Assembly (NCBI RefSeq): GCF_003966265.1 | Contig: NZ_RXNV01000002.1 | Span: forward strand, 496,001-560,000 | Direction of reading: 5' to 3' | DNA: 64,000 nt | Source: Shewanella atlantica | GTDB taxonomy: Bacteria > Pseudomonadota > Gammaproteobacteria > Enterobacterales > Shewanellaceae | Part shown: positions 37,122 through 46,824 of the stretch, piece after piece | Numbering within the stretch: position 1 is the first letter of the stretch | Layout: each line of letters starts with the position of its first letter | Notes under the pieces: model-generated | Databases searched by the model: none | What the model saw: the letters and a program-made list of their open reading frames with translations, nothing else | Told to the model about the DNA's origin: nothing | Translations under genes and position numbers: made by a program

Positions 37122-38587
37122 GCGGATATAAGTTGATGGTGCAAGGCACCACGAGCGATGCAGGCAAGAGCGTCATGGTTGCCGGCCTTTGCCGGGTGCT
37201 TGCCCGTAAAGGCATTAGCGTCGCTCCCTTCAAACCCCAAAATATGGCGCTCAACAGCGCTGTGACTCCCGATGGCGGCGAGATTGGTCGTGCACAGGCG
37301 GTACAGGCTCAGGCATGTAACCTCCCCTTAAGCGTACACATGAATCCGGTACTGCTAAAGCCCAATACCGATACCGGGGCTCAGGTGATCATCCGCGGCA
37401 AGGCCATAGAAGACATGGATGCCGTCAGTTATCACACCTTTAAGCCACAACTGCTAGAGATGGTATTGGAAAGTTTCGAATTTCTGGGGAAAGGCATGCA
37501 GGCCAGGCTGGTCGAGGGCGCTGGCAGCCCGGCCGAAGTAAACCTACGCGAGCACGACATAGCCAACATGGGCTTTGCACTCGCGGCTCAGACACCTGTG
37601 GTGATCGTGGCAGATATTGACAGAGGTGGCGTGTTCGCGCACCTCTACGGCACCTTCGATCTCCTGTCTGATGAAGAGAAGAAGCTGGTAAAAGGCTTTA
37701 TCATCAACCGTTTCCGCGGCGATGTTACTCTGCTTGAAAGCGGTCTTAGTTGGCTCACGGCCAAGACCGGCGTGCCTGTACTGGGCGTGGTGCCTTACCT
37801 TCATGGCCTGTATCTGGAGGCGGAAGATGCCATCAATCAGCAACAGCTCGATGATGATACCCATTTTAAAATCGTGGTTCCCGGTCTGCCGAGAATAAGT
37901 AACCACACAGATTTCGATGCGCTGAGACTCCATCCCGGTGTCGATCTCTGCTTTGTAAAACCCGGCGATGATCTGCCTGCAGCCGATCTCATCATCTTGC
38001 CAGGCTCCAAAAGCGTGCGCGGCGACCTCAAGGCGCTGAAGGATCGCGGCTGGGACAAGCAGATCGCTCGCCACCTCAGATTTGGCGGCAAGTTAATTGG
38101 GATCTGTGGCGGCTATCAGATGCTCGGCAAGAGTATCGACGATCCCCATGGCGTCGAGGGCGAGCCGGGTCAGAGTGCCGGACTCGGGTATCTTGATGTC
38201 ACCACCAGGCTAACGACCCAAAAAACCTTAAAGCAGATCAGTGGTGAGCTGCATCTTAACGGCAAGACTCACCCGGTTAAGGGTTATGAGATCCATGCCG
38301 GTGTCTGCGAGGTTAAAGAGACACAACCAGTGACTCTGGGACAAGGCGCCGAAAGCCATTTAGATGGCGCGCTCTGTCGTGACAATCAAATCTTAGGTAG
38401 TTACCTGCACGGCATCTTCGATGAGCCCAGTGCCTGTAATGCCCTGCTTAATTGGGCGGGCTATGAGCAACAAAAAGCGCAAGACATGTCGGCCCTTAGG
38501 GAGGAGAACCTTAATCGCCTCGCCGATAGTCTGGAGCAGTCATTAGATCTTGATTCACTATTTGGTGACATAGAGGGCTGGCGCTAA
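37118..38587 (+). CDS. cobQ: Cobyric acid synthase
   Basis: A 489-residue amidotransferase. The N-terminal P-loop-like [15 protein letters not shown] and [10 protein letters not shown] region belong to the DTB-synthetase-like ATPase domain, and the C-terminal GATase domain has [10 protein letters not shown] with the catalytic Cys. It amidates the b, d, e and g side chains of cobyrinic acid a,c-diamide. Its stop overlaps the cobB start (TAATG). Confidence 0.95.
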   Translation: MSGYKLMVQGTTSDAGKSVMVAGLCRVLARKGISVAPFKPQNMALNSAVTPDGGEIGRAQAVQAQACNLPLSVHMNPVLLKPNTDTGAQVIIRGKAIEDMDAVSYHTFKPQLLEMVLESFEFLGKGMQARLVEGAGSPAEVNLREHDIANMGFALAAQTPVVIVADIDRGGVFAHLYGTFDLLSDEEKKLVKGFIINRFRGDVTLLESGLSWLTAKTGVPVLGVVPYLHGLYLEAEDAINQQQLDDDTHFKIVVPGLPRISNHTDFDALRLHPGVDLCFVKPGDDLPAADLIILPGSKSVRGDLKALKDRGWDKQIARHLRFGGKLIGICGGYQMLGKSIDDPHGVEGEPGQSAGLGYLDVTTRLTTQKTLKQISGELHLNGKTHPVKGYEIHAGVCEVKETQPVTLGQGAESHLDGALCRDNQILGSYLHGIFDEPSACNALLNWAGYEQQKAQDMSALREENLNRLADSLEQSLDLDSLFGDIEGWR

Positions 38588-39963
38588 TGAGCGACAATAA
38601 CGCCCATTGCCCCGCCCTGTTTGTCACCGCGCCAAGCAGCGACAGCGGAAAAACAACCCTGGTCGCCGCCATGGCCAGGTACTGGAGCAATCAGGGCAAG
38701 AAGGTCAGAGTATTTAAAACCGGACCGGACTTTATCGACCCCATCTTTCATGAGTTCGCCAGCGGCCATCCCGCCCATCAACTGGATCTTGGCATGATGG
38801 GCGAAACCATCTGCAGGCAGCATCTCTATCAAGCTGCCCTGGAAGCCGATCTAATTCTAATCGAAGGCGTGATGGGCATGTTCGATGGTGCTAACAGCAG
38901 TGCCAATCTTGCCGCCAAATTTGGGATCCCGCTACTTGCGGTGATCCCGGCGGCCAAGATGGCACAAACCTTCGGCGCGATCGCCTATGGCCTCGCCCAC
39001 TATCAGGATAACGTTAACCTGTTTGGCGTCATCGCCAACTATGTCGGCAGTCCGGGACATGCCGCTATGCTTGAAGATAGCCTACCCGATGGCATCGAAT
39101 TTTGTGGCGCTATGCCCAGAGATAGCAGCCTCGCCCTACCGGAAAGACATCTTGGTCTGGTACAAGCACAAGAGCTTGAGGGGATAGAGGATTGGCTGAA
39201 TAATGCAGCTAAAGCCCTCGGAGACAGCTGTGTCCTACCACTGCCGGAGCCTGTTTGTTTCGAGACGCCAGAGGACAACTCAGGGGCATTTTTGTCATCA
39301 GTGCCCACATCAAGCTTGGTAGCTCAACCCTTGCATGGCCAAATCATAGCCGTAGCCAAAGACGCGGCCTTCTCGTTTATCTATCGGGACAACATCACCC
39401 TGCTCGAACACTTAGGCGCGCGTATTGAATATTTCTCTCCCATCGCAGACGACTCGCTGCCTGTTGCAGACAGTCTCTATCTGCCTGGTGGTTACCCTGA
39501 ACTGCATCTCAAGGCATTGAGCGAAAACATCTCCATGTGCAGGTCTATCCAGCAGCACATTCAAAGCGGCAAGCCTACACTGGCAGAATGCGGCGGCATG
39601 CTGTATCTGCTTGAGCAATTAACGACCAAGAACGGAGAGACGACCGAGATGCTAGCCGCACTGCCAGGCACTGCAACGATGCAGCAACGACTTCAGGGTT
39701 TAGGCATGCTTAGCGCCGATATCTGTGGGCAAACAATGACCGGACACTGCTTTCATTACTCGAAATCGGATATCACACTGCTTCCGCTGGCTATCGCCTC
39801 TCAGGCCGGTAAAACCCGTATGCAGGAGCGGGTGTATCTGCACCACAACACCCTCGCCTCCTATGTTCACTGGTATCTGCCCAGTTCACCAGAACTGGTT
39901 TCTCGACTCTTTCTGGGGCAATTGAACGTTGCCGACAAGCTTGTTGCTGGAGATTGCATATGA
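38587..39963 (+). CDS. cobB: Cobyrinate a,c-diamide synthase
   Basis: A 458-residue amidotransferase related to CobQ. The ATPase domain starts VTAPSSDSGKTTLVAAM and the GATase motif AECGGMLYL near the C-terminus carries the catalytic Cys. It amidates the a and c groups, the step before CobQ. Presence of both CobB and CobQ, with no early corrin ring genes in view, suggests work on imported or partly made corrinoids. It overlaps cobS. Confidence 0.93.
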   Translation: MSDNNAHCPALFVTAPSSDSGKTTLVAAMARYWSNQGKKVRVFKTGPDFIDPIFHEFASGHPAHQLDLGMMGETICRQHLYQAALEADLILIEGVMGMFDGANSSANLAAKFGIPLLAVIPAAKMAQTFGAIAYGLAHYQDNVNLFGVIANYVGSPGHAAMLEDSLPDGIEFCGAMPRDSSLALPERHLGLVQAQELEGIEDWLNNAAKALGDSCVLPLPEPVCFETPEDNSGAFLSSVPTSSLVAQPLHGQIIAVAKDAAFSFIYRDNITLLEHLGARIEYFSPIADDSLPVADSLYLPGGYPELHLKALSENISMCRSIQQHIQSGKPTLAECGGMLYLLEQLTTKNGETTEMLAALPGTATMQQRLQGLGMLSADICGQTMTGHCFHYSKSDITLLPLAIASQAGKTRMQERVYLHHNTLASYVHWYLPSSPELVSRLFLGQLNVADKLVAGDCI

Positions 39964-40745
39964 TACGTCATCTGGGCGCGATTCTCGCCGCCGCCAGCTT
40001 TCTAACCCGATTACCTATGCCGCTTTGGGTAGAAAAAGACAGTGAGGCCATCGCACAGGCCAGTCGCTGGTTTGCCTTGATAGGTTTGTTTATCGGAATC
40101 ATTGCAGCCTGCTTGCTCTATGCCTTCACGGCATTGATGGGGCAAGAGCTGGCCGTGGTATTAACTCTGGTGGGGACAATATTGCTGACCGGCGCATTTC
40201 ATGAAGATGGGCTGGCAGATCTCTGTGATGGTTTCGGCGGTGGCTGGGAGAGGAGCCGAAAGCTTGCCATCATGAAAGACAGCCAGATAGGGGCCTATGG
40301 CGTCCTAGCGCTGGTTACCTCTTTCAGTATCAAGGTTATCGCCCTAACCCAGCTCTCACTGCCATTGGCCTGCAGCGCCCTGATTATCTGTCATGCCGGC
40401 AGTCGCGCCATCGCAGGGCTGGTAGCCGTTTACCTTCCCTATGCCAGGGACTGTGACAGTAACAGTGACAACAATAAGACACCGCAAAAAGATGCCGCAC
40501 TGCCACTTAAAAACCGATTAATTCTCTGTATCTGTGGCGCCCTGCCACTATTGATGTTGCCCCTAAGTGCCGCGCTTGCATTACTCACTGTCTGGCTGGT
40601 GACATTTATCGGCTTAATTAGATTGATGCAGCGCCATATCCAGGGCTATACCGGTGACACCTTGGGCGCCACGCAACAGGTAGTCGAGATCGCAGGCTTA
40701 ATATTTTTTGTTATCTATCACTTTCAAATGACGGTATCCCTATGA
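39960..40745 (+). CDS. cobS: Cobalamin synthase
   Basis: A 261-residue membrane protein with the CobS motif FHEDGLADLCDGFGGGW and about six hydrophobic helices. It joins AdoCbi-GDP with alpha-ribazole (phosphate) to form cobalamin (phosphate). The ATG at 39960 overlaps the cobB stop; a TTG at 39954 is less likely. The cobO gene overlaps its end. Confidence 0.92.
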   Translation: MIRHLGAILAAASFLTRLPMPLWVEKDSEAIAQASRWFALIGLFIGIIAACLLYAFTALMGQELAVVLTLVGTILLTGAFHEDGLADLCDGFGGGWERSRKLAIMKDSQIGAYGVLALVTSFSIKVIALTQLSLPLACSALIICHAGSRAIAGLVAVYLPYARDCDSNSDNNKTPQKDAALPLKNRLILCICGALPLLMLPLSAALALLTVWLVTFIGLIRLMQRHIQGYTGDTLGATQQVVEIAGLIFFVIYHFQMTVSL

Positions 40746-41326
40746 GTTATAACCCTAAAAAACAGAAACAACACAAAGAGAATGTCGAAAAGGCCGTTGA
40801 AAACGCACAAGAAGAGCGTGGTCAGGTGCTCATCATTACCGGTAACGGTAAAGGCAAGACGACTGCAGGTTTTGGCAATATCGTCCGCGCTCTCGGTCAC
40901 AAACAGGATGTCGCCGTGGTTCAGTTCGTAAAGGGTGTTGGTGAGTGCGGCGAGCGTAACCTGCTCGAGTCTCGCGGCGTCCCCTTTCATACCATGGCAA
41001 CAGGTTTTAGCTGGAACAGCGAAGACAAGGCCAAGGACAAACTTGCCGCTCAGCAGGCCTGGCAACAGGCCAAGATTTGGCTACAAGATCCTGATCTCGA
41101 TATGGTGCTGCTGGACGAGCTGACTTACATGATCACCTGGGACTTTATCGATCTCGATGAGGTTATCACCACCCTTAAACAGAGACCCAAGGAGATGTCT
41201 GTGGTTATCACAGGCAGAGCGGCCCACCGGGAGTTAAAGGAGTATGCCGATACAGTCAGTGAGGTGCGCCCCGAGAAGCACGCATTTCATCAGGGTCTCA
41301 AGGCACGCAAAGGGCTCGACTGGTAG
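40742..41326 (+). CDS. cobO: Corrinoid adenosyltransferase
   Basis: A 194-residue ATP:corrinoid adenosyltransferase of the CobA/CobO/BtuR type, with the P-loop ITGNGKGKTTAG and the family RAxGH segment. It adds the 5'-deoxyadenosyl group to reduced corrinoid. It overlaps cobS by four bases. Confidence 0.95.
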   Translation: MSYNPKKQKQHKENVEKAVENAQEERGQVLIITGNGKGKTTAGFGNIVRALGHKQDVAVVQFVKGVGECGERNLLESRGVPFHTMATGFSWNSEDKAKDKLAAQQAWQQAKIWLQDPDLDMVLLDELTYMITWDFIDLDEVITTLKQRPKEMSVVITGRAAHRELKEYADTVSEVRPEKHAFHQGLKARKGLDW

Positions 41327-41352
41327 TCGGGACTACGCAGCAAGGAGAAGTG

Positions 41353-42381
41353 ATGCAGCAACTCGCTAATATTACCGTTACCCCAAAACCCGGCCACCTG
41401 TTCGACAGTTGGAGCAGCGCCGGGCAATGGCTGAGTAACATGAGCCTGTCGGGGTTTGAGATCTATCCCCACGGTGAGCTCAATGCCGAAGATATTCCCG
41501 CTAAGCTGGTCGGCGGCTTTCATCTGCAATCCTTCCCCATCTTAACGCCCCTGCTCTATAACGACAGCGCCAGGTTGATGAAAATCTTCGGTGACTGGCA
41601 GACCGTTGAGCAGTTTTATGGCGGCACAGATGCCGATCATATTGTGAATACTATGGTGAGTCAGCTTAACCTTGCCGCTAAGCTCAACGCACCCTACGCG
41701 GTTTTTCACCCCATGGATTGCGACATGGAGCATCTGTTCAGCCAGAATTTCCCCTGGACACTGGACGACACGTTTACAGCCTGCGCCGAACTACTGAACT
41801 TAGCGCTTAAACGAAGTAATTTCAAAGGCTGGCTGCTGCTGGAAAACATGTGGTGGAAGCAAAGCTTCAGACTGGATAGCAGACAGGAGTATGACGACCT
41901 TAGAAGCCGGATAAACTATGCCAAATGCGGTATCTGTTTCGACACCGGCCATATGATGGCGACAAATAACAGCATTACTGATGAATCTGGCGCGATCTCA
42001 TTTTTACAAAACAGATTACATCAGCTTGATTTGAGCTCTGAGATTAAGACCCTGCACCTCAACAGCAATCTCAAAAATCACTCTCTGCAGAAAGACTCAA
42101 CGGGTGAAAAGTCTCGAAACAAGCAATCACAGGCAAGTTATCAAAACTGTGATGGGTTTTGGGCACAATTCGATGTCGCCCTGCAACATATCTCAGGACT
42201 GGATCCTCATAATGGCTTTCAGTGCGAAGACCTTTCTCACCTGATTGAGACTATCAATCCCAATTATCTGGTACATGAAGTCGCGCAAAATGACATAAAT
42301 GAGTGGCAGCAATCAATCAGGCTTCAGCAAGCATGTTTGTCACCTGTTGCAGACCTGTTTGAATGGAAACAATATGCCTGA
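41353..42381 (+). CDS. TIM-barrel (xylose isomerase-like) protein ending the cobalamin operon
   Basis: A 342-residue protein with an AP endonuclease 2 / sugar isomerase-type TIM barrel: segments YAVFHPMDCD, LLLENMWWK and CFDTGHMMATN, with His, Glu and Asp residues placed like the metal ligands of that superfamily. A good AAGGAG ribosome site lies five bases before the ATG at 41353. It begins 26 bases after cobO, the largest gap in the salvage part of the operon, and is the last gene. No known cobalamin step is obviously missing for it except perhaps lower-ligand or linker chemistry; the function is unassigned. Confidence 0.65.
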   Translation: MQQLANITVTPKPGHLFDSWSSAGQWLSNMSLSGFEIYPHGELNAEDIPAKLVGGFHLQSFPILTPLLYNDSARLMKIFGDWQTVEQFYGGTDADHIVNTMVSQLNLAAKLNAPYAVFHPMDCDMEHLFSQNFPWTLDDTFTACAELLNLALKRSNFKGWLLLENMWWKQSFRLDSRQEYDDLRSRINYAKCGICFDTGHMMATNNSITDESGAISFLQNRLHQLDLSSEIKTLHLNSNLKNHSLQKDSTGEKSRNKQSQASYQNCDGFWAQFDVALQHISGLDPHNGFQCEDLSHLIETINPNYLVHEVAQNDINEWQQSIRLQQACLSPVADLFEWKQYA

Positions 42382-42527
42382 ATATATAGCTGTATTTAAC
42401 GCTATACCAATCGTAAACCGCATTTATAGAGACAGGTGAAAGAGTGGAGACATTCTCCACCCCCAACTCCCCCCCCACAACAATTTGAGATCTGAATCAC
42501 ACTCAATACTCTGCCCCGCCCCCAAAG

Positions 42528-42543
42528 CGTGACGTATATCACG
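42528..42543. promoter_or_regulatory. CRP-like palindrome upstream of the first LuxR-type gene
   Basis: CGTGACGTATATCACG: GTGA-N6-TCAC half-sites as in a CRP box, though the flanking T and A of the consensus are C and G. About 119 bases before the ATG at 42662. Confidence 0.35.
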
Positions 42544-42661
42544 ACAAACTTAGTTGATTAGGGTGTGCTTACATTCATGATTCACTTAACATCACATTCC
42601 CCCTCAAAACGTTAACATTTGATTTAAGATTTAAATGAAATTGATGAGTCGAGATTATCCT

Positions 42662-43240
42662 ATGAAACCATTAGGTTGGATTTTATATGTAAATAAAAAT
42701 CTCTTTTTAGAGGACAACGTCACTCTTAGTGAAAGTAACAAATATTGTGAAGGTTACCTTCAACCGATAAATGTTTTCATCTCGGATGATTCGTTAAAAA
42801 AAGTGGCATATTCCTTATTGGCAACCCCAAGACATACAAACAGAATCCTTACCGCTACCAAAGTGGACGGACAGAGGGTCATCGCTAAGAAATACATAAT
42901 ACATAGTGACAGTGCTTCAGAAATTATTGGTGAGATAATATTTTTTATCGGCATAGATGGGTGCAGTGATTTTGTGTTAAAAAATTTCTTCATAGATGAT
43001 GTCCAACCATCCGTTAATGGTATAAACGACAGAAAAATAAAGCAAAAAACCAAAGATGTTGTAAAGATGATAGCACTTGGTCTTGACCGTGACGAGGTCA
43101 GTGAGTTGTTCAACTTAACCAAACGAGGTGTCGACTACCATATTGATGTAGCTAAAGAGGTACTTGGGGCCAGCAACAAATCGAGTATGGTCTTTCAGGC
43201 AATGCAACAAGGTTGGTTAACCAGTCACCAGCATGCTTAA
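42662..43240 (+). CDS. LuxR-type transcriptional regulator, paralogue A
   Basis: A 192-residue regulator with a C-terminal GerE/LuxR helix-turn-helix: TKDVVKMIALGLDRDEVSELFNLTKRGVDYHID. The N-terminal half (MKPLGWILYVN...) is shared with paralogue B at 57167 and I recognise no sensor domain in it. I start at 42662 because the MKPLGW start aligns with paralogue B; ATG at 42635 is upstream in frame. It stands alone between the cobalamin operon and the TetR gene at the edge of the cytochrome island. Confidence 0.8.
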   Translation: MKPLGWILYVNKNLFLEDNVTLSESNKYCEGYLQPINVFISDDSLKKVAYSLLATPRHTNRILTATKVDGQRVIAKKYIIHSDSASEIIGEIIFFIGIDGCSDFVLKNFFIDDVQPSVNGINDRKIKQKTKDVVKMIALGLDRDEVSELFNLTKRGVDYHIDVAKEVLGASNKSSMVFQAMQQGWLTSHQHA

Positions 43241-43326
43241 AGTGGTCATTTAATGATATGGTTAATGACATAATATCAAAGTAACAACGGTTTTATCGCT
43301 ACATGTTTACCAGTTAAGGAAAAGCC

Positions 43327-44025
43327 ATGCCTAATGCAACCAAAGAGAGCAAAATCGCTAAAATAATTAGTGCTGCGGAAGTATTGATCGACGAGAAAGG
43401 CGTGTTTGATTTTTCCTTTAAAGAACTGAGTAAGCTCAGCGGCGTGTCCAATGGAAGTCTATACCGCGAGTTTCAATCGAAAGATGAGTTGCTGTGTACT
43501 ATTTTCACCAACAAATTAAAAAAACACATACAGGTCATGGATTATCTACATCAGGCAGAGCTGACTGGAAAAGAAAAGATTATATCCCATGTCTATTACA
43601 CATACTTCTCAATTAAAAATGATGAAGCTAGTGTTGCCGATCGTTTTTTAATCACCAATTACGCCCTGTATAAAAATGCGCGCCCTGAGTTTACCGATGA
43701 GATGAAAAAACACATTGAGATACTAACTAACAAGTTTCTCTATCAATATACATCTCTGAAAGAATCAAAAATCATTAATGCCAGTCTTACACAAGCCAAG
43801 CGTCAGATGATATATATGCAGATTGTAACCCGAGGGCTTAATGTTATTGCCGGCAACCGTTACACACCTAAACGTAAAATTAAACTCGATATGCTCATCC
43901 CTCTACTCACCCCTATATTAGATGATCTGGAGTGGACGCCGGGACCATCCAGTGAATATGACATCAACAAAATACAGGTCACAGTAAATACATTGAGTGA
44001 CAAAGGGTTTATCAATGTAAGCTAA
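43327..44025 (+). CDS. TetR-family transcriptional regulator
   Basis: A 232-residue regulator with an N-terminal TetR helix-turn-helix (KIISAAEVLIDEKGVFDFSFKELSKLSGVSNGSLYREFQSKDELL). The ligand-binding part is not recognisable. Ribosome site AAGGA precedes the ATG. It lies between the LuxR-type gene and the octaheme cytochrome gene and could control either. Confidence 0.88.
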   Translation: MPNATKESKIAKIISAAEVLIDEKGVFDFSFKELSKLSGVSNGSLYREFQSKDELLCTIFTNKLKKHIQVMDYLHQAELTGKEKIISHVYYTYFSIKNDEASVADRFLITNYALYKNARPEFTDEMKKHIEILTNKFLYQYTSLKESKIINASLTQAKRQMIYMQIVTRGLNVIAGNRYTPKRKIKLDMLIPLLTPILDDLEWTPGPSSEYDINKIQVTVNTLSDKGFINVS

Positions 44026-44070
44026 AAATAATTTTCTCATGCTGCATCTAACAACCGGAAATCCCTCTTT

Positions 44071-44098
44071 GGTTGATGGTTGATGGTTGATGGTTGAT
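44071..44098. repeat. Four tandem GGTTGAT heptamers
   Basis: Perfect 7-bp tandem array, four copies, in the gap after the TetR gene. Replication slippage is the likely origin. Confidence 0.85.
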
Positions 44099-44229
44099 TT
44101 CAAGTTACTGGTTAAACACACCGTTAATAACAGCTTCATCCTTCTCTTGTCACTTCAATCAATTTATACAGCCCCTTCACTTCACACTCCCCTCCTTGTC
44201 AGTGTCATAAGTCACAGTTTTAATTTCTG

Positions 44230-44249
44230 TGTAATTCGGCACGGATTAA
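44230..44249 (+). promoter_or_regulatory. Candidate shared operator, octaheme gene
   Basis: TGTAATTCGGCACGGATTAA. The pattern TGTAAYYYKGCACSGWTTAW also occurs upstream of two tetraheme genes (49289, 54579). Confidence 0.45.
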
Positions 44250-44329
44250 CTATTAAACAGACCACATACAATAAACAAGTAAATTCCAAAAAGTTTACAA
44301 CAATAAAATAGATATAAATAAGGAAGACG

Positions 44330-46252
44330 ATGATGAAAAAATTAAGTCTGGTGTATGTTGCATTATTGCCGATACTATTCGGTTGTAATAGCAGTGACGA
44401 TTCGGATGATATCCCTCTAAATTCAGCACCAATAGCCATGCCTGATGTCGCCACAGTGAATCAGGGGGATACAGTCTCTATCGATGTTCTGGCTAATGAT
44501 GTCGACCCTAATGGTGATGCGTTAACTCTGGTTGCAGCTGAAAGCCTGGAAATTAAAAATAATAAAGTTAGCTATATTTCAGCTGAGGATGACACTCCAG
44601 GTGAGAAGGTGTTTACTTATCGGATCACCGATGGCCTATTGGAATCAACATCGACACTGACTGTAACAGTAGTGCAAAACGGTCAACCGCCACAACCACC
44701 GGTAGCAGAAGCTGAATATGTAACAGCTCAAACCTGTAAAACATGCCATACCAATATCTATAACGACTGGAAAGATACCAGGCATGCACAGGATTACCGC
44801 ACGCTATACACTGACGACCCTAATAAAACCATCGAGAAGATCATACCTGAGCTAGACTGGGGAACTGAAGCTGAGCCTATTACCCATACGATTAAATTTA
44901 GCCCCAACCAGATAAGCACCTATAAGGGCGATGATGGTAAATATTACGCAACTCTGATCGATAGAGTCGATGCTGCCAACAGCCAAACCTATCGTATCGA
45001 TGGGATCTCGGCAACGACATCTAAGCAGTTTGTCTCTTACGATTACCCACAAAAATCAGCAGATCCTCAAGATGCGATTGGCTTCATGATGCCATTTGCC
45101 TGGTATAATGACGGCAACGCCCAGTGGTTTTCATCTTTCTATACCACCTCGGTATTTTGGAATACCGATGGCAGCCTGAGAAAGATGGATGACATCCACA
45201 CTAATGGCGTACCCGTTGGCGAAGAGCTGCACAGGATGAGCTGGGAAAATCAGTGCATGCAATGCCATACAACAAATTCAATAATAACAGGGTGGGAGAA
45301 AACAGAGAACTATGGCAAGGGCGGTGTCCCTGGTATGTTAGTCAGTTCAGCAAACATGCACAGCGGTGATGTCGAAGACGGTATCTCCTGTGAAAAATGC
45401 CATAACGCAGGCTCAAACCATGCTACTTCCATGGATGCCGATCAGATCACTAACCCTGGAAAGATGACACTTGAGCAGAAGAATGACAGCTGTATTCAGT
45501 GTCACCAGATGTCTAAGCATCACGATATGCCCCTATACTCTCAGCTCTATAAGTTTGTACTGGATGATGAAGGTAATCCAACCACAGAGGTGGGTCAACA
45601 GTTTAAAGTCGGTGATAAGGTGCTTGATTTTACAACATTCGATCCTCAGGGTATGTGGTTAGGAACAGATCGAATCAAGGGGCAGAAAAATTCGGTACTT
45701 GAATACAATAGCTCTAAACATGCAGCCATAGGGCTTGCCTGTGTCGATTGTCATGATCCACACAGTATGGAGATTAAGGCCCCTGCCGACGATCCCGAAA
45801 AACTCTGCCAAAGCTGCCATGCAGATAAAGACGCGGATCATAAGATGGCTATCCATGACATGGTTGGCGCAACTTGTATGGACTGCCACTCAACTGCAAT
45901 TGGCTCAACTGCGACCATGTGGGACAATAGTACACATGACTTCAAGGTGATCTCACCGACAGAGTCTTTAGCTAACTATGATGCACTCATACCTTACAGC
46001 CGAAATGAAGGCGATAATCCACAGTTACAATATTACTTCAATATGGCAGTAGGTTGGGGGCCAGGCTGTTATGCCAATGGTCCATACGTACCGAATTCAT
46101 ATGTGTGTACTACTGCAGCCGTATTGCCGAACGCCTGCGCCTCATGTCATAAGTCAGAAATGCCTACGATTGGCATATTCAATGACGTAGAGCGAGCTAA
46201 GCTGCTTAAAGGCGAAGAGCGCTGGCAACGATTTGAAGACGCAAGCAAGTAA
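44330..46252 (+). CDS. Octaheme c-type cytochrome lipoprotein with an Ig-like domain
   Basis: A 640-residue lipoprotein (lipobox ILFGC after MMKKLSLVYVALLP). Residues about 30-120 form an Ig/cadherin-like repeat containing VLANDVDPNGDALTLV. Eight CxxCH heme motifs follow: CKTCH, CMQCH, CEKCH, CIQCH, CVDCH, CQSCH, CMDCH and CASCH, as in the c554-type multiheme group. It is likely an outer-membrane or surface electron carrier or reductase; the substrate is unknown. A strong ribosome site AGGAAG precedes the ATG pair (44330 or 44333). It has its own terminator, so it is a single-gene transcript at the start of the cytochrome island. Confidence 0.9.
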   Translation: MMKKLSLVYVALLPILFGCNSSDDSDDIPLNSAPIAMPDVATVNQGDTVSIDVLANDVDPNGDALTLVAAESLEIKNNKVSYISAEDDTPGEKVFTYRITDGLLESTSTLTVTVVQNGQPPQPPVAEAEYVTAQTCKTCHTNIYNDWKDTRHAQDYRTLYTDDPNKTIEKIIPELDWGTEAEPITHTIKFSPNQISTYKGDDGKYYATLIDRVDAANSQTYRIDGISATTSKQFVSYDYPQKSADPQDAIGFMMPFAWYNDGNAQWFSSFYTTSVFWNTDGSLRKMDDIHTNGVPVGEELHRMSWENQCMQCHTTNSIITGWEKTENYGKGGVPGMLVSSANMHSGDVEDGISCEKCHNAGSNHATSMDADQITNPGKMTLEQKNDSCIQCHQMSKHHDMPLYSQLYKFVLDDEGNPTTEVGQQFKVGDKVLDFTTFDPQGMWLGTDRIKGQKNSVLEYNSSKHAAIGLACVDCHDPHSMEIKAPADDPEKLCQSCHADKDADHKMAIHDMVGATCMDCHSTAIGSTATMWDNSTHDFKVISPTESLANYDALIPYSRNEGDNPQLQYYFNMAVGWGPGCYANGPYVPNSYVCTTAAVLPNACASCHKSEMPTIGIFNDVERAKLLKGEERWQRFEDASK

Positions 46253-46276
46253 TCTTTAATGAGTTAAACAGATAAG

Positions 46277-46311
46277 AGATGCCACTGATTATAGCTAGTG
46301 GCATCTTTTTA
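46277..46311 (+). terminator. Terminator of the octaheme gene
   Basis: AGATGCCACT, loop, AGTGGCATCT followed by TTTTTA. Confidence 0.88.
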
Positions 46312-46824
46312 TTTAGAGCCTTTAATTAAACTGTGATAGCAAACCAAACGTTGCATAGTTTAATTAAGCTTTGTGTAAACAGTAAATAACTTCCTTTAAC
46401 TTATCTAACTCTCAACCATTAGTTTTATTTCTTACTTCCACCCTGCCCTCTTAAGCTCACCCCCAAATTCCAAAAATAAAAACCAGCAACATGCCATCCA
46501 AAAAAGTATCATTTTGAATTGTAAATATCACAGTGGTCTTAATTAACAACCAATGAACACACCTTCTTCATCTGTTGTTTAACAGCAATGATTACTTTAT
46601 TGGAGAGGTTATCCAGTCGCGCTCTAATGGACATAAAAATCAAACTTATTTTGCGAACCAAGTCACACCTAATACGCATTACCTCTTAGGTCCTGAGACT
46701 TACCCCTCACTTTTCCTCGGCTCTATTACTACGTGCGAACGGCATCATTTGAATAGCATCGAAATTGATAAAATTAATTTGCAAAAACACTATTAAAATA
46801 ATTTATATAAATATTGGAGTTAAG
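46312..46824. other. Region upstream of the first tetraheme lipoprotein gene
   Basis: About 510 AT-rich bases without a convincing gene; a 73-residue frame at 46575 has no ribosome site. A weak relative of the shared motif (TGCATAGTTTA) lies near 46353. Confidence 0.5.

Larger units (their letters stand above)
44026..44329. other. Region upstream of the octaheme lipoprotein gene
   Basis: Holds four tandem GGTTGAT heptamers (44071-44098) and, at 44230-44249, the shared motif TGTAATTCGGCACGGATTAA, about 80-100 bases before the start. No gene seen. Confidence 0.6.

Noticed and set aside
44071..44098. Tandem heptamers as a CRISPR or regulatory array
   Set aside because: Units of 7 bp without spacers fit slippage.
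46575..46796. 73-residue frame before tetraheme paralogue 1
   Set aside because: No ribosome site, no similarity recognised, AT-rich promoter region.
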